A program made the position numbers and the translations under genes. A DNA stretch of 64,000 nt from Rebecca billardiae RCC1528 (Eukaryota; Haptophyta): the NCBI GenBank assembly GCA_965240325.2, contig OZ251238.1, positions 1,178,001-1,242,000 on the forward strand. The letters run 5' to 3'. The stretch's first letter is position 1. Each line of letters begins with the position of its first letter. Positions 9,709 to 19,779 of this stretch are shown one piece after another. A model generated the notes under the pieces. The model made no database searches, had not been told where the DNA came from, and saw only the letters and a program-made list of their open reading frames with translations.

Positions 9709-10533
9709 CAGGTAGCCTGCCAGCCACGCCTTAGCGGCCGCGTCCAGGTGGTTGGACGGTTCGTCGAGCAGCAGCAGGTCCGGCGCGGAGAGGAGGAGGC
9801 GGGCGAGGCCGATGCGCATGCGCCACCCGCCGGAGAAGTCCGCGCACCGCCGCCCCTCGTCCGCCGCGGAGAACCCCAGCCCGCGCAGCACCGCCGCCAC
9901 CGTTACTTCCGCCGTGTAACCGCCAGCCGCGTCGAACGCGCGCTCGGCGGCGGCGAGGCCGTCCGCTGCGCGCGCGGAGGTGTCGCCGCCGGCGACGGCG
10001 GCCTGCGCGGCGTCGAGCGCGGCGCGCGCGGCCTGGAGCGACTCCATCCGGCTCATCACCTCCTCCTTCACCGTCGCCGTCGAGCCCGTCACCGCCGTCT
10101 GCTCGAGGTAGCCGACGCGCAGCGACGGCGAGATTGCAATCTTGCCGCCGCGCACGGCGACCGTGTCCGCGTCGGCGGCGAACTGGGGCTCGTTGCGGAG
10201 GAGGGCGCGGAGCAGGGTGGACTTGCCGCAGCCGTTCACGCCGACCAGCCCCCACCGCTCGCCCACGCCCACGCGCCAGCTCGCGCCCTCGAGGAGATCG
10301 GAATCTCCCACCGAGACGGACGCGTCGTCCAATAGGACGGCGGCGCCGGCCGTCGGGTCGGCGGCGGAGGAGGCGCGCGGGCGCGCGCGGGCGAGCGCGC
10401 TCACGCCGAGGCGCGCGCGCCCGGCGGCGCACGGCGGCGCGCCCGCCGACGCCGCGCACGCCGCGCACGCGCCGAGCGCGACGAGGGCGACGGCGGCCTT
10501 GGCCTGATGACACGTCGTCGCGCCCATCACCAT
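8257..10533 (-). CDS. ABC-F family ATPase, possibly organelle (plastid)-targeted
   Basis: 758 residues from the ATG at 10533 (MVMGATT...). It has two nucleotide-binding domains and no transmembrane domain, the ABC-F layout of ribosome-associated translation factors. Domain 1: Walker A GVNGCGKST (about residue 97), signature FSGGWRMRIG, Walker B LLLLDEPSNHLD, H-loop VSHDEDLL. Domain 2: GPNGAGKST (about 467), LSGGEKARVAL, VLLLDEPTNHLD, VSHDTPFL. A charged linker joins them and an Ala/Glu-rich coiled-coil ends the protein. The first 35 residues have an Ala/Leu/Val hydrophobic core, then an Ala/Arg-rich, acid-poor stretch. This could be an ER signal plus transit peptide, as used for secondary plastids, which would suggest action on plastid ribosomes. 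A run of 21 glycines sits between Walker B and the H-loop of domain 1. Divergently transcribed from the USP gene. Confidence 0.9.
9646..9708 (-). repeat. poly-glycine codon run in ABC-F domain 1
   Basis: 63 bp of GGN codons (CCN on the + strand) encode about 21 consecutive glycines between Walker B and the switch histidine. The family has a short loop here, so this is a lineage-specific expansion, likely length-variable. Confidence 0.85.
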
Positions 10534-10904
10534 GCTGGCGTGCTGTCGCAGTGTCGCGTCGACCACGATGGGGTGGATGCCCGTTGGTCGAACGCGCAAT
10601 AGCGGCAAAAAAGAAATGCGATCGCAGTCTCGTCCGGTGTCTCGGACGGAATCTCGCGCCCGCGCACAGTTTTGTGCGGCCGCACGACGACCGGGGCGGC
10701 CCGGGCAAAGCGGCGCTGCCCCAAAGCAGCTTACCCGGGTGCCCTGCTGCCCAGCCGACGGTGAGGCAAGAAGCTGCTGAACCTGTGGTGCGCTGTGCTG
10801 CACGCTTAGAGCCGAGCAAGCTCTCGGCCCGTGGGCGTCGGCCGCGCCGAGGCGTGCGGGGTGGGCCTGCCCGCCGAGGCGCGCGCGAGGGCCGCGACCA
10901 CCCC
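10534..10904. promoter_or_regulatory. 371-bp divergent intergenic region between the ABC-F and ubiquitin protease genes
   Basis: The two genes are transcribed away from each other, so both promoters should lie here. The centre (about 10590-10680) is less GC-rich than the surroundings. I see no clear TATA box or repeated motif, so no specific site is named. Confidence 0.5.
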
Positions 10905-13192
10905 ATGCCCCACCTCGCCCCCGAGGCCGCGCCCGTCGGCGACGCGGCGTGGCCCGCGCGGCGCGCGCACGGCGGGGGCAACGAGAGCCCGCCCGCGCGC
11001 GCCGGGCTGCTGTGCTGCTTCCCCGCGCCGGGCGCGAGCAGCGTGCGCCGCGCGTCGGTGCACGAGCGCGACGAGCCCGCGCGGCGCACGAGCGAGGCCG
11101 CCTCCGACGCCGGCCGCCCCGCCGAGCCCGCGGACTGGTGGGATGCGCTTGAGCTCAGACGGCGGGAGCCCGCAGAGGCGTGGGCGTCGTTCCGCGCGAT
11201 GGAGGTGGTGGGCATGCCGAACGTGGGGAACACGTGCTTCATGAACGTGGCGCTGCAGTGCCTCCTCGCCACCTCGCCGCTCACCACCCACTTCCTCTCG
11301 GGCGCGTGGCGCGACGAGCTGAACCGCTCAAACCCGCTCGGCACCGGAGGCGAGCTGGCGGACGCGTACACTCGGCTGATCGCGACGCTGTGGCCGGGCG
11401 CGCTGGGGATCCGCGCGAGCTCCCCGGCGGGGTCGGAGGCGGCCGCCGCCGCGCCCGCCGTGCTCAGACGGCGCACCACGCGCGACGCCGTCCTCTGGTT
11501 CAAGCGGAGGCTCGAGCGGCACCACGCGCAGTTCCGAGGCGCGCGCCAGCACGACGCGCAGGAGCTGGCATCCACGCTGCTCGACGCGCTGCACGAGGAC
11601 CTGAACCGGTGCACGGAGAAGCCGTACATCGAGGACGTGGAGTGCCTCGACGGCGAGGTGCGCGCCGCGCAGCCGCCGCGCGCCCGAGGCACACCGCGCG
11701 CGCGCCGCCGCGCGCGCGCGCGGCTCCGGCTGACGCGCGCGCTCGGCGCGCGCCCCCCGCGCCGCGCCGCGCGCCCCCGCCGCTTCGCTCGCCGCGGCGC
11801 AGCGCGAGGAGGAGATCGCCGCGGAGGCGTGGGGGAACTACCTCCAGCGCAACCGCTCGATCATCGTCGACCTCTTCCAGGGCCAGCTGCGCTCCACCGT
11901 CACCTGCGACTCGTGCCGGCGCTCGTCGACGCGCTTCGACCCGTGCATGTGGTTGTCAGTTCCGCTGCCCGCGCGCGAGCCGGAGCCTGGGTGCGCGGGC
12001 TGTCTGCCGGGGTCGGGCCGGCGGGAGGAGGGCGAGGGGCTCGAGCTGGCGGAGTGCATGCAGGCGTTCTGCGCCGAGGAGACGCTCTCCGAGGACAACC
12101 ACTGGTGCTGCCCGCACTGCAAGCAGATGCGGTGCGCAGCCGCGCGCAGCCGCGCGCAGCCGCGCGCAGCCGCGCGCAGCCGCGCGGCCGCGCGCCACCG
12201 CGGACACTGGGGGGGGGGGAAGCGCGCGCGCGCGCACGGCTGCTACACGGCTGCGCCGCTCACGCGCGCGCGCGCGCGCCCGGCCGCGCGCGCCCGGCCG
12301 CAGCGGCGCGTCCAAGCGCCTCTCGCTGTACAAGCTGCCCCCCGTCCTCATGATCCACCTCAAGCGGTACAACACGCGCGCACACGGCCGTCACGCCTCC
12401 AAGCGCAACGACCCGGTCCGATTTCCGCTCGAGCGCGCTGACTTCTCCGGACTGGTGGGGGGCCCGGCGGCGCGGACGCCGTCGGTCGCGACGGCGGTGG
12501 GCACGCCGACGACGTACTCGCTGTACGCCGTCGTGCGCCACAGCGGCTCCCTGTACCACGGCCACTACACCGCGACCGTCGCGCGTAACGGCTTTTGGTA
12601 CGAGTGTAACGACGAACGCGTGCGGCCCGTGTCTCGCGAGCACGTGGCCTCGGCCGAGGCGGCGCGCACGGCGTACCTGCTCTTCTACATGCGCGACACG
12701 GCGGCGCTCGCGGGCGCCGCCGCGCCGCCCGCCGGCGACGCGCCCGCCTCGAGCCGCGAGCCGCCGCGCCCCGCGCCGCCCGTCGACGCCGTGATGCGGG
12801 TGCCGCGCCAGTCGCTGTCCGCGCCGCAGCACTGGCCGTTCCCGCTCGAGCTCGTGCCGAGCCGTTTCCTGGAAAGTTCCGGCGGGAAGAAGGGCGGAAG
12901 GGGCAGCAGCATGGGGCGCGGCCGCGCGTCGTCCGCGGGCAGCGAGCGCGAGGGCAGGCGGCGCGCCGGCGCCGACGACCTCCGCCGCTCCACCGGCGGT
13001 GGCGGTGCCAGCTCGGTCGTCGCGTCGGACGTGACTCACCCGACCTCCGTGGAGCTGCAGGCGATGGGCGGCGGCGCGGCGCGCGGGCTGCGCGGCGGCG
13101 GGACGGGGACGAGCTCGCCGGCGACGCACAGCGCCAAGGCGATGCGTGGCGGCGGCGGCGGCTCGGCCGGCGGCGGCGCGCGGCGCACGTGA
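10905..13192 (+). CDS. ubiquitin-specific protease (USP/UBP, peptidase C19), three exons
   Basis: Proposed exons are 10905-11657, 11803-12131 and 12304-13192, giving 656 residues. The introns (145 and 172 bp) start GTGCGC and end CAG; joining at phases 0 and 2 restores a continuous USP fold across frame changes. Cys box: GMPNVGNTCFMNVALQCL with catalytic Cys111. Middle: QHDAQEL, then AWGNYLQRNRSIIVDLF, and the two zinc-ribbon pairs CDSC and CPHC. After intron 2: LYKLPPVLMIHLKRYN. His box: VVRHSGSLYHGHYTA with His448, then WYECND. This removes ubiquitin from proteins through a Cys/His/Asp-Asn triad. The C-terminal 170 residues are Gly/Ser/Arg-rich and disordered. The ATG at 10905 is the first in frame after the divergent promoter region; an upstream exon cannot be excluded. 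Intron 2 carries a short CGCGCAGC tandem repeat. Confidence 0.88.
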
Positions 13193-14253
13193 TGAGCCGC
13201 GCGTGCTCGGCTGGCGGCTGCTGCGTGCTGCGCGGCGGCAGCGCGCGCTCGGGTGCGCGCGCCTGCTCGCTGTACGGGGGAAGTCAACGGCGGCGCTCGT
13301 AACCGGGACCGTCCGACGGCCCGCGCCTGGCAGCGCGGCTTCCCTCATCTGTGCGCGTCAGGCTGCATGCTAAGGTGCAACGGTGGCGAGTCGCGGCCTG
13401 GTCGACGTGACTATTGCGACGGTACAGTATTGCCTCTGACTGAAATGGCAGTGTCTGTCGTGCATCTGTAGTCGGGTCGCTGGGCGGGTGACCAAGGGGT
13501 CGTAGGAATCGCTAGATAGCTCGACTTGTTGGTGCGATAAACACCGAAGGCTAGCTGGTGGCAGCTTATTACTCATAATCAGAAGATGCTGGCTCAAACA
13601 ACCAGAGGTCACACAGCGGCACACCTGACTTGCATCGTGCCCGGACCACGGGTGCGCGGTCCGGCAGTGGCACAGACTCACCGAGTGGACCGGATGTTCT
13701 TCCGGGTGAGGCGGCACTCGCCGCCGCAAGGGAAAGCGCATCAGCAGGCGGCTCCGAGTCGCAGCTGCATCGCGTAGGGCGGCCACACGCCCGCACTCAC
13801 ACCCAGCCGACGCGGCTGCTGCCGACAGCGCAGCGCCGGTCGGCAGGATGAATGCGGGCGGAGGGGCCGTCCGTTCCTGGCAATGCCTCATCCCTCTAAT
13901 CCCATGCAAGCCTCCGCTTAAGGCGGCAGGCAAGGCATAGGGTCTGCTCATCTCTATTCCATATGCTGATCATCAGCAGCTGGATAAGTGATATGGTTGA
14001 TTGGCTGACAGCCACGTCAGCGGCGCCGTTGAGACCCATTTGAGATGGGCAGCGCAGCTGACTCTCAGTCAGGGGACCTGGTATTCAACGTCACACAACT
14101 GACCCAGATGCCTGATTAGTGGCTACGAACGAATCTGTTCGAGGACCGCCATCGTGCGTCAGCGTTGGTAGCCCATGAGCCCACCCTGTGTGGATCCGCC
14201 GCCTGCGAGTGAGTCTCAGAGCCAGGCGCTGGCGAGGCACTCGGCGCGCCGGC
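13193..14253. other. intergenic region, no gene recognised
   Basis: About 1.06 kb between the USP and RING genes. Composition falls from GC-rich to more balanced towards 13930-14150. Only short frames without recognisable domains are present, and no tRNA- or rRNA-like structure was found. It should contain the USP 3' UTR and the RING gene promoter. Confidence 0.5.
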
Positions 14254-14739
14254 ATGGAGGGCTGGCGCGAGCCGGCGGAGGTGAGCGTGGGCGCGATCAA
14301 CCTGACCATCCTCGCGCTCTGCGCGCTCTTCATCCTCTGGGTCATCCGCCTCGCGCGCTCCGTCGTCCTCCTGGCCGACACGATCCAGGCGATGGCGGCG
14401 GAGCGCGCCGCGCTGGTCGAGGCGGTGACCTTCCACCCGGGGCTGCCGCTGCTCGACCTGATGTCGCGCAACACGATCTCGCACTTCTTGCGCATCGCCG
14501 CCGCCGCGATCGCGCCCGTCGACGTGCCCCGCTACGTCGACCCCGTGTCGGACGTTCGCGCAGAGCTCGTGCAGACGGGCGACGGCGCGGACCGCGCGCT
14601 TCGCCTCTCGTTCCGCTGCGCGACGGCGTGCAGCGTGCGGCTGTACTGGGGCGTGCGGGTCGACGCGATGCGTGAGCTGGAGCGCGCCGCCGTCGACATC
14701 GCCACCGGCCGCCACAGCGCCGCCTCGCACGGCGCGGGC

Positions 14740-14784
<45 letters not shown>

Positions 14785-17160
14785 GGCGGCGGCGGCAGCG
14801 GCGGTAGCGGCGGCGGCGGCGGTGGCGGCGGTGGCGGCGGTTTGCTCAGCGCACGCACGCGCCGGCTGCAGCAGGCAGTCGTCGGCCGCGCGTGGCGCAC
14901 GAGCGGCGGCGCGGGCGGCGGGCGCTGGCGCAGGCGAACGCTCGCGACCACCGGAGGCGGCATCGCTCTAGACTCTCGCAGCGTCGGCCAGAGCCGCCTG
15001 GCGACGAGCGCGGCCGCGGCCGGCGCGGACGACGGCGGCGGCGCGTCCGCCGCGCGCTCGAGCGAGGGCGAGGGCTCGGCGGCGCCGACGGCGGAGGCGG
15101 AGGCGGAGGCGCCGGAGGACGAGCCCGCGCCGCAGCACGGCGCGGACGCCGCGCTCGCCGCGCGCTGGGCGGCGCTACTTGAGCGCGATGCTTTTGTTCA
15201 CTGCTCGGCGGCGGTGAGGGCCGCCCCCGCCGCGGCCGGCGCGAGCGGCGGCGGCGCGGACGCGGGCGTGCACGTGCTCACGTTCGACGTGCCGCTGCCC
15301 TCGGAGCAGCGCGCGGGCGCGAGCGCCGCGGCCGAGCCGCCCCCCCTCTCGGCGCCTTGGCTGTCCACCTCGTCCCGAGCCGCGCCCGCGCCCGCGCTGC
15401 CGGCCGCGGGCGCGCACGCGGCCGAGCGCGGCGGCACCGGGGGGCTGCCTGTGTGGCTCGAGGCGTACTCGCCGCAGACGGCGGCGGTGTACCCGCTCGT
15501 GGTGCTCTTCTCGCAGTTCGGCGCGGCGGCGGGCGGCGCGGGCCGCGCGCCCGAGCCCGGCCCGCCCCCTTCACAGCCACTCAGCGCCATCCACCGCTGG
15601 AGGGGCGGCGGCGGGCTCGGCGGCGCCACGGGCCCGCCGCCGGCGGCGGCGGCGGCGGCGGCGTCGTCGTCCGCGCCGCAGCCACCGCCGGCGGCGGCAG
15701 GGGCGGCGGCGGCGGCGGCGGTGGGCGGCGGCGGCGCGAGCGGTGCGCTCGGCATCTCACCAGCTGAGATCTCACCAGCTCCCCTCGACGGCAGCCCCGC
15801 GCGGCCGCGCGCCGTCAACAGCGCGCCGCGCGCCGCGCCGTCCAAGCCCGCCCAGCCGGCGCTCGCCGATGCCGCGCTGGTGACAGCCTCGCTCGCAGTG
15901 TTCCACTTCAGGCGCGAGCGCGAGGCGGCGGGCGGCGGCGCCGGCGGGGCTGGCGGTGGAGCCCAGGCGGCCGGCGACGGCAGCGACGGCCCGGCCGCAG
16001 GCGGCGCGGGCTCCGCGCGCGAGCCCGGGCTGCAGGGCACGGAGCGGCGCGCGGCGAGCGCCCAAGCCGCCCCGGCCTCGGCGCGCGCGGCCGGCGCGCA
16101 GGCCGCGTGGGTGCCGGAGGCGGAGGCCGCGGCAGGCTCGGCAGCCGCGGCGCCGACGGAGGGGCGGGCGGAGCTGGCCGCGGAGGACTCGCCCCGCGAG
16201 CCGCCGCCCGCGCACCACCCGCCGCCAATCTCGCGCGCCGAGATCGTCGCCGTCCTCGCCGCGTCCGCGCCCGAGCTGGCGCACGCGTTTGTGCTCACGC
16301 CGAGGGGGCTGCACGCGGCGCAGGATATCTACGGGCTGGAGGAGGCGGAGGAGGCGGACGCGGACGCGGCGGGCGGCGCGGCGGCGGAGTGCATCGTCTG
16401 CCTCACTGCGAGCAAGGTGCGTGGCCCGCGCCGCCTGCCCCGGCGCGCGCGCGCGCGCGCGCACTGGGACGGCGCGCGCCCCGCCACGAGCCGTCAACGG
16501 CTCACACCGCGCGCCTGCCCACGCGCCCCGGCGCCCTCGCCTGCGCAGGAGGTGATGCTGCTGCCGTGCCGACACCTCTGCGTGTGCGCCGAATGCTTTG
16601 CGCATCTGGACAAGGTGCGCTGCCGCGCGCGCGCCTGCGCCCGAGCGCCGCCCGAGCGCGCGCGAGCGCGGCGGCAAAGGCGGCGGCGAGGGGCGGCCCC
16701 GCGGCGGCGGGCGCGCGAGGGGCAAGCTCGCAGCTCACAGCACGCCCCCCGGCTGCGCCGTGGCCGCGCGGCCGCGCCCGCCCGCCGCGCCGCGCAGTGC
16801 CCCGTGTGCCGCACGGAGTTCACGGCCTACATCCGGCTCAGCAGCAGCGAGGGCGGCGCCGCGGGCGCCGAGGCCGCGGCCGGTGTGGACGCGCACCCGG
16901 CGGACACGGCGGCGGGAAGCTCCGAGCCGGCGGCGGGTGCGGAGGAGCGGCCGGGCGGCACGGGCGGAGCCGCTGACGCCGAGCCGGCCGCGGTCACGCC
17001 GGCCGCCTTGACTGGCGAGGCCCCGGGCTCGGCGTCCCCGCTGCGCCGACGGTCGGGAGGGCAGGGAGCGGGCAGCGCGTACTGGGTGCGCGGACCCGCA
17101 GCCGCGGCCGAGAGCGCGGCGGCGGCGGGAAGGGCCAACCCAGCGCCGACCGTGGCCTGA
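14254..17160 (+). CDS. Mahogunin/LOG2-like RING-type E3 ubiquitin ligase, three exons
   Basis: Proposed exons are 14254-16416, 16549-16614 and 16798-17160, giving 863 residues. A hydrophobic segment near residues 10-38 (NLTILALCALFILWVIRLA) suggests an N-terminal membrane anchor. The middle keeps short matches to the MGRN domain of MGRN1/RNF157/plant LUL ligases (CATACSVRLYWG near 130; VYPLVVLF near 415), separated by poly-Gly, poly-Ala and Pro-rich expansions. The RING is assembled only after splicing: Cys713, Cys716 | Cys728, His730, Cys734, Cys737 | Cys744, Cys747, with the LPCRHLCVC signature of this family. It should pass ubiquitin from an E2 to a substrate, probably at a membrane. Introns of 132 and 183 bp start GTGCG and end GCAG. 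Both are multiples of three and stop-free, so unspliced message would still be in frame. The Ser/Ala-rich tail is unassigned. Confidence 0.82.
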
Positions 17161-17763
17161 GGCAGCCGCTGCTGCTGGGCCAATCGATTGCGCCGCCACC
17201 CGAATCACCATCACCGGCGAAAGACGAGATTGGCAGAGCGCGCGATGGTCGGTGATGGGCGGTGCGCGCGCTGCGCTGCTTCGCGGCGCCGCGGCGCGGC
17301 TGGCAGCTGCCGCTGCTGCCGGCCTCATCCGCTGCCTCTGACGCAGTGAACGACGCTCAGGCACCAAGCAAGGAGCGCCGCAGCGCATGGCCATGCCGGC
17401 AGCGCGTGCCGCGTGGGTGTGGCGCGCGCGGCGGTCGGAGCCCGATCGGCGATCCTAGGGAGCCTCCTGTTACACCGCGTGGCACCGACTACTGCGGCGG
17501 GGCCGCAGCGCCCGCAGCCGCAGGCCCGCAGGGCCGGGCCGCAGGCGTCGCGGGACTTGCGGCGCCAGTACAGTAGAGTCAGAGTATACTCACTCGATAT
17601 AGCAGCTAGACAATACTGACTCGGCGTCGCATATGATGCGCGCGCGCGCATATATATAAGCAGCAGTTCGTGCCAGCGTCTACGACTACTACACTGATGA
17701 GGCGTGCATGCGCTGTACTGTGCGTGAGACCGTCTGTCAACCGCCGCTCAGCAGTTATTATTA

Positions 17764-17847
17764 CATATATATATATATATATATAGATAGATACGACTAT
17801 ATACTATATATATACTGCTACGACGCTACTATATGTATATATATACA
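17764..17847. repeat. AT-rich microsatellite tract
   Basis: Mostly (TA)n with a short GATA run, interrupted twice, just outside the left array of the foldback-like structure. A shorter (TA)n run (19555-19567) flanks the right array. Confidence 0.9.
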
Positions 17848-17853
17848 GATAAT

Positions 17854-18114
17854 GTCAGCTGTATTGCCGTTTTGGAAAGTGTGGTCAGGTGAGTGAGGTG
17901 TATTGCCAAACGCACGTTTTGACTACCGTGGTCAGTTGTATTGCCGTTTTCCATGTTTGGGAATCACGTGTCAATCTTGTTGCCAACGTCGAATACTTGT
18001 GTCAGGTGTATTGCCGTGGATGATGGCCCAATACTTTGTCCAGCTGTATTGCCGTCGCGTAGTGTGGGTCAGTTGTGTTGCCGTTTGCGCATCTTTGATT
18101 CAGGTTTGTTGCCG
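17854..18114 (+). repeat. left array, eight units of GTCAGTTGTATTGCCG
   Basis: Units start near 17854, 17884 (with an internal 8-bp insertion), 17931, 17970, 18001, 18038, 18068 and 18099. The GTCAG and TTGCC halves are the most conserved parts; units near the core are the more degenerate. Confidence 0.85.
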
Positions 18115-19271
18115 CGATCGCCCACGCGCTGATGATGGCGCTGGCGCCCACGCGCCGCCGGCGTGCGCGGCGTGCCCTTGAGCAGGCCTAGCTGATCCCA
18201 GGCCAGAAGAGTGACGTTGAACGACGACGATCTCTGCCGGGGTAGCGCCGTGTTCCTCGACATCATCAAGCCGAACGACGACCTGAACTGTGGACCGGAA
18301 TCTGCACAAACGCTGCCGCATGCGCGCGCAGTGCAACACGCGCGTGCACCTCGGGCTACTCGCCGTCTACGCGGAGACGGGCGAGAATCCGTCGCGACTT
18401 CTATCGAATCGGCGTTGCTCCGTGCTCACTTCGACTCCGGGACCGTCAAGCGCGCAGTCGATGACATTGCGACGGCAGCGCATGCAGGTGCATGCGTGAA
18501 GCAGGGTGAGCGTGTGTTGCTGCGCCCCGATTCGCGGGAGTCGAACGTGCACGACGGGCGTGTGCTCTTCAACGGCCTCAAGGAGCTTGACCAACGCGAC
18601 GCGCGTCCCCCTCACTCCCTGCCATCGACTGTCATTCACACCGTGGCGATCAACCAACGCGCGTCGCTCTCGCTCGTGCAACACTGCTGGCGCGTGCCTT
18701 TTTGCGATTGTCATCACTCCAATAGCAGACTGCCCTGTGGCCAACCGTGTGCAGGTGGCTGACCGTGCGCCAGTCGCACTCGTCAACGCAGGCTGATTGG
18801 CCCGTGGAGGAGGAAGTCCAAGGCGTACTGCCAGCTGGGACACAACGCACCGACCGGCGAGCGGTGCGCCGCGCGCGCCTCGACGAGCCAGCAAGCAGGA
18901 GGGGCAGGCGACGCTTCCTGCTGCTGCTGGAACCCGAGTGGCAGGCTTGGCGAGCGCGGTCGCAGCTTGAGGCGGCGCGTGCAGCGGCATGGGACGCGAT
19001 GCGGCTCACGTGGCCGCTGAAGTAGCAGCAGTCCCGATGGCGCTGGCGGCCGGCCGCCGGCGGGCGGCAAGCGCGACGGCGACGGGAAGCGCCGACTGCT
19101 ACTGGAAGTCAAGATGAGCTACGCAGGCCGCATGATGATGGCATGTCGGTTGGTTGCAGTCCTGTATCCTGCATGCCGCGCGCAGGCAGTCGCAGCTCTG
19201 CACGCACGCGCACACGGGCTGCGCGAGTCTCTTGTCTGAGTGCGAGTCGTGCCCCAGCCACCAGCTGCTGG
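18115..19271. other. core of the foldback-like element, possible degraded coding sequence
   Basis: The 1.16-kb core contains overlapping short frames (e.g. 18211-18762 and 18747-19025, both +) with no start in good context and no recognised transposase or integrase motif. A charged stretch at 18900-19025 (FLLLLEPEWQAWRARSQLEA) looks protein-like but is isolated. No function is proposed. Confidence 0.35.
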
Positions 19272-19546
19272 CGGCAATACAACTGACACATAGTTATGGA
19301 AAGGGCAATATTTCTGAGCAGACTATGTTCAAGCTCGAAAACGGCAATATTCGTGAACCAAGTAGTGTGAAAGGGTCATTGGTTTGAAACCAGTATTTGA
19401 GGGGCAATATTGTTGACACACTATCCAAAAGCGGCAATATTCTTGACCCATACTACTGAAAACGGCAATACAACTGACCACGGTAGTCATAACGTGCTTT
19501 TGGCAATACAACTGACCACACTATCCAAAGCGGCAATACAACTGAC
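19272..19546 (-). repeat. right array, eight inverted units (CGGCAATACAACTGAC)
   Basis: Units start near 19272, 19303, 19342, 19402, 19432, 19463, 19501 and 19531. Four read ACAACTGAC and four have an AT-TC/AT-TG variant (AATATTCTTGAC-type), so the array is a mixture of two subfamilies. Confidence 0.85.
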
Positions 19547-19779
19547 GTCGGCTCATATATATATATACGATCTGCAGCCGCTGGGGCGTGTTCACTGTGC
19601 GACGCGCGACTACTACTACTGCTATGACGACTACGACTACACCCGACATGAACATCGTGATCGTCACTACTGCTCTGTGCTCATGATGACGGCGTTTAGA
19701 TACTAGATAGACGGCACGCCGCGGATCGGCGCCGCGCCGCGACCGGATTGGGCCGGCGCGCTCCGCGAGTCGTCGACGG

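Larger units (their letters stand above)
17854..19546. mobile_element. foldback-like element: two inverted arrays of a 16-bp repeat around a 1.16-kb core
   Basis: Eight units related to GTCAGTTGTATTGCCG lie on the left (17854-18114), and eight inverted units (CGGCAATACAACTGAC and variants) on the right (19272-19546). Units are spaced about 30-60 bp apart, and the inter-unit spacers are partly shared between arms (e.g. CACACTATCCAAA near 19416 and 19515). The arms could pair as a long interrupted hairpin. Foldback transposons have such repeat-built inverted arms; the alternative is an element with subterminal transposase-binding repeats. TA-rich sequence flanks both ends, so a target-site duplication cannot be judged. 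Confidence 0.65.

Noticed and set aside
17854-18114. Regularly spaced short repeats that look like a CRISPR array
   Set aside because: Repeats are degenerate, spacing is irregular, an inverted array faces them across 1.16 kb, no cas genes are present and the genome is eukaryotic.
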